Assembly: GCA_027574665.1 (NCBI GenBank)
Contig: CM050657.1
Location: 19,145,700 to 19,209,699, forward strand
DNA from: Rhynochetos jubatus
Lineage: Eukaryota > Chordata > Aves > Eurypygiformes > Rhynochetidae
DNA length: 64,000 bases
Reading direction: 5' to 3'
This document shows, in pieces, positions 61,143 to 64,000 of the stretch. Positions within the stretch are counted from its first letter, which is position 1. Each line of letters opens with the position of its first letter. The translations under genes and the position numbers were made by a program. The notes below the pieces were generated by a model that was not told the DNA's origin, searched no databases, and was given only the letters and a program-made list of their open reading frames with translations.

Positions 61143-64000
61143 GTGAGTATTTATTTCTAATCCTTGTTTTGGCCTTTAGAGGCAGGGAGCCAGGGAGGGA
61201 AGGGTTGGGGCAGAGCACTGCGCTGCAATTTGCTCTGGGAGTTGTTTTTTGAATGTGCGGACCTGAAGCAGTTTTAAAACCTGACTGCAGTGCCTTGTCA
61301 GAGGAGGTGCTAATCACCTGCAAGGATGACTTTTATAGAACCAGCATGATTCATCTGTAGGCATATTTTTAAAACCTCTTCTTTTCCCCCAAACGTCCCC
61401 AAATCAGTCTGGGAAAATGATTGCAATTATTCAGATCATGCTACTTTAAGATACCTAACATCAGAAGCCACCTGCAGCAAAAACAGCCCGAATCTAGTTA
61501 AAGCAGAGGAGAAGGGGGAAAGGAGAGAAAAGATGTTCATTCCTGGCTCCATCTACTGCTTGCTCCCCATCCCTGAGCAAACCCATCTACCAGCTATGCT
61601 TTTGTTTTCCCTTTTTGAAATGAGGGCAGCGATGCAGTTGCAAGACTAGAGTCATTTATAGCTTGAAAGTGTATCGATAACCTGCAAGCAGAAGGTACAT
61701 ATGGTTATTCTTCCACGAGGCTGTCAGGTTTTCTGAAAGGGCAGGGAGAAAGCTCACTCACGTACATGCAAATTTTAAGCACTTCATTCTGGGGGAAAAC
61801 GAAAAGATGTCCCTCCAGAGTCCCTGTATTTCAGTGCTGTGCAATAATGACGATCCAACTTCGGTTCACTAAAAACTCTTGGTTTTCCCAAAGCCGGTCC
61901 CTTGACATTTGTTTGCAGTCCTGCAAAGCTCCTAAGCTCTGTAGAATTAAAGCTTCACAGCAGCTTGCTTTAGGGAAGATGAGCAGCGGCCTGCAACTGC
62001 AGGAGGTGGTTGCCAGGCTTTGAAGTCTGGGCTCGAGATAAGGGGAAACGACATTGCAAAGGAACTGTGTTATTAAACGACATTCTCCTTTTGATGCAAG
62101 TTTTCTAGTATTAAACTTCAGCAGGCCCACATTTCAAGGCTGACTAAAGGGTCTGGAGTTATTGGTACCTATTTCAGCAATAGGTTTTTCTCCAGGGTAC
62201 AATATTTTCAGTACATCACGCGTCAGGCAGAGGCTATTACGCTGTTGCCTGTATCTTGTCATGTAGCACTCATAAGCCTGACCTCCCTGGAAAGCTTTTT
62301 GGGGGAGGCTCTAGGCCACCGAAGACAAAGGTCTTCCATCCCTTAGGGGTAGGACTGGGCAGAACGAGGGTCTGTGCTGGGAGATTTAAGTGACAGGTTG
62401 TAAATCATTCAATGAAACACATATGCTTTGTTTACTAAGCCCAAGGCAAAAACGGTTTTTTAAAACAATAAAGGCAGAAAATTTCTAGCAGCTATCCTGT
62501 CCAGAGCATTAAAATGTATTAATTCAGCTCTCATTTATTTTTCTTTGTCCTGTCATCCTGTTGTAAAAATATATCTGTAGTCAAAGTGTACTAAAGGAGG
62601 CACAAATTCTTTGTAGCTAGAATATTTTAGTAAACTTCAGGCACCGCAGTGTTAAGGCACAAGACTGCAAGCAAGAACTTGCAGCATGGCTTCATCAGGG
62701 AGTGATTAATGGGCTTTACCTTTGCTGGTGGCATCAGCCCCCATGGTACAGGCTCCTCTTATGCCAGACAGACCGTTTCCCTACCACATCGCAACCCCAT
62801 CAAGCACAGAGCATTGCTGGGCCTGCATGCCCAAACCATCCAGGGAACGAGCAAAAGATCCTCACTTGCTCAGCCCACCTCTCATCCTCCTCGTTTCCCC
62901 AGGGTCCAGGCAGGATGAAACATTCACAGGACTGGGCTGTGCTGGTATAATTCAGCAGCCCTCAGTGGATGCCACAGGGGGCAGCCCCTCCATGTCCATG
63001 GGGTCAGGATTGCAGCACCCATGCTGACTCCGTGTGCTTCTCACTCTTCAGCAATATTCCTAAGAGATGCCTACATTTTTTCCCATGAAGAAAACTGAGC
63101 TGGCCAAATTCTAATCTTGCTCGTACTAATAAAAATTTAAAGTGATTCCTCTGAGGTCATTCTGACTTTACATTGGTAAAGCTGAGATAAGACTTTATGA
63201 CCAAGCAAGGCAGTTAAATTCTGTGAGTTAGAAAATGCTAAAGATGCCAAATGTTTATTATCACATACAGTATAGTAAAGTCTAAAACACACTGAATTTA
63301 TAATAGTGCAATTTGCACTGATACAGCAAGGATCCCAAAGGCATTTCAGTTATAAACCTCTTCTGTGTAAATGTCTTCCTGTAACTAAAGAGAGTCCTAA
63401 TCTATGGAACAGAGAACCTCAACTGAGGACTTTTTAGATCGGTATTTATTCATAGACCCTGGGAGAACAAAGATTTCAGTTAGCTTGAATAGTTGAATTT
63501 AACTGGGGAAAAGCCCTGTAGAAAATCTTTCCAAGGTTTATGGTCACCATATTTGTACACCGTAAATCAAGATGAAAGCTTGTTAAAAAAGCAGAAATCT
63601 ATTTCAGTTTAAAATCAAGTGAGGACAAGATAATTTTTTTTTTTTTTTTAATGCAGCATTTTTCCTTGGAGGGGATTTTCCAAAAATCAGCTTTGGAAGA
63701 ATTACTGTGGCTTGCCAACTGTCTGCTCTTGTAGCATGCGCATTTTCTCTTCCAATAGAGCTGATGAAAAACTTTAGGTGATAAAAATTAAAACCAGAGC
63801 TCAGACTGGAAGCTTTTCACAGGGCTTACCACTATCAGTAAAATTTTAATTGGAAAGGTTTCTTCTTTCAACTTCTTGCCCAGAGCAGTGAGGCCCCCAG
63901 AATGGTTGGGGTGTTGGAGCAGCCCCATGGGTCGGCAGACCCATGTCCTGGTCCCTGGGCTGGTGGCTGCTGTTCAACCTGTTCTTCAGAAAGCATCACT
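61143..64000 (+). other. SPATA16: SPATA16 downstream intron (partial, intron 9 by human numbering)
   Basis: It begins with a consensus GTGAGT and runs to the window end. No C-terminal exon, which should encode a stretch like ELLQSLMADAMDTLEG, is visible. Contents are ordinary intron, a run of sixteen T at 63634-63649, a motif remnant at 63141 and several short open frames at 62702-63027 with no known family. Confidence 0.83.
63141..63195. repeat. Ancient amniote repeat remnant (motif-defined)
   Basis: AGTGATTCCTCTGAGGTCAT, then CTGACTTTACATTGGTAAAG, then CTGAGATAAGA. This resembles the 'tactcctgatttacactggtgtaactgagatcaga' phrase common in turtle and crocodile DNA, about 55 bases long. The family is not named. 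Confidence 0.45.

Noticed and set aside
61143-64000. C-terminal SPATA16 exon expected downstream
   Set aside because: No stretch resembling the expected Leu-rich C-terminal sequence with splice borders was seen; it is placed beyond the window.
1-64000. Retroviral or other LTR fossils, tRNA or rRNA genes, CRISPR arrays
   Set aside because: No paired terminal repeats, viral gene resemblance, tRNA-like boxes or regular spacer arrays could be recognised by eye.

Overview
The window is vertebrate nuclear DNA, most likely from a bird. Seven short spliced exons sit in long AT-rich introns. There are CR1 LINE fragments, two of them of the avian type, few other interspersed repeats, and no operons or dense coding. 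The species cannot be named from sequence alone.

The window holds one recognisable gene, on the + strand: an internal part of SPATA16 (spermatogenesis-associated protein 16, a testis TPR protein linked to the Golgi and acrosome). The exons are 14245-14390, 25963-26052, 36924-37008, 49981-50128, 53410-53556, 53796-53908 and 60978-61142. Each has AG/GT borders, every junction keeps the reading frame, and together they make 894 nt, or exactly 298 codons. Compared with the human protein (about 569 residues, from memory), they fit human coding exons 3 to 9. The large N-terminal exon and the C-terminal exons are not here, so the gene runs off both ends. The first two exons and the start of the third encode two tandem TPR repeats. 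The later exons encode the conserved C-terminal half, including the KEQSQVINQAMAELA block.

Layout: 1-14244 is the end of the upstream intron, with an old and a younger CR1. 14391-25962, 26053-36923 and 37009-49980 are introns of 11-13 kb with simple repeats, a G-quadruplex motif, a CpG-dense patch, an L3-like CR1 and degraded copies of an ancient motif. 50129-53409 is a 3.3 kb intron with a young CR1 close to the donor. 53557-53795 is a 239 bp intron. 53909-60977 is 7.1 kb, and 61143-64000 is the start of the next intron.

I saw no second gene, tRNA, rRNA, CRISPR or recognisable retroviral/LTR fossil. No exciting new system is evident. The best leads are a recurring ancient motif related to 'TTCAATGGGAGC', an intronic CpG-dense patch, an open read-through from exon 6 into a CR1, and conservation of the split Arg codon that probably matches the human globozoospermia mutation site.
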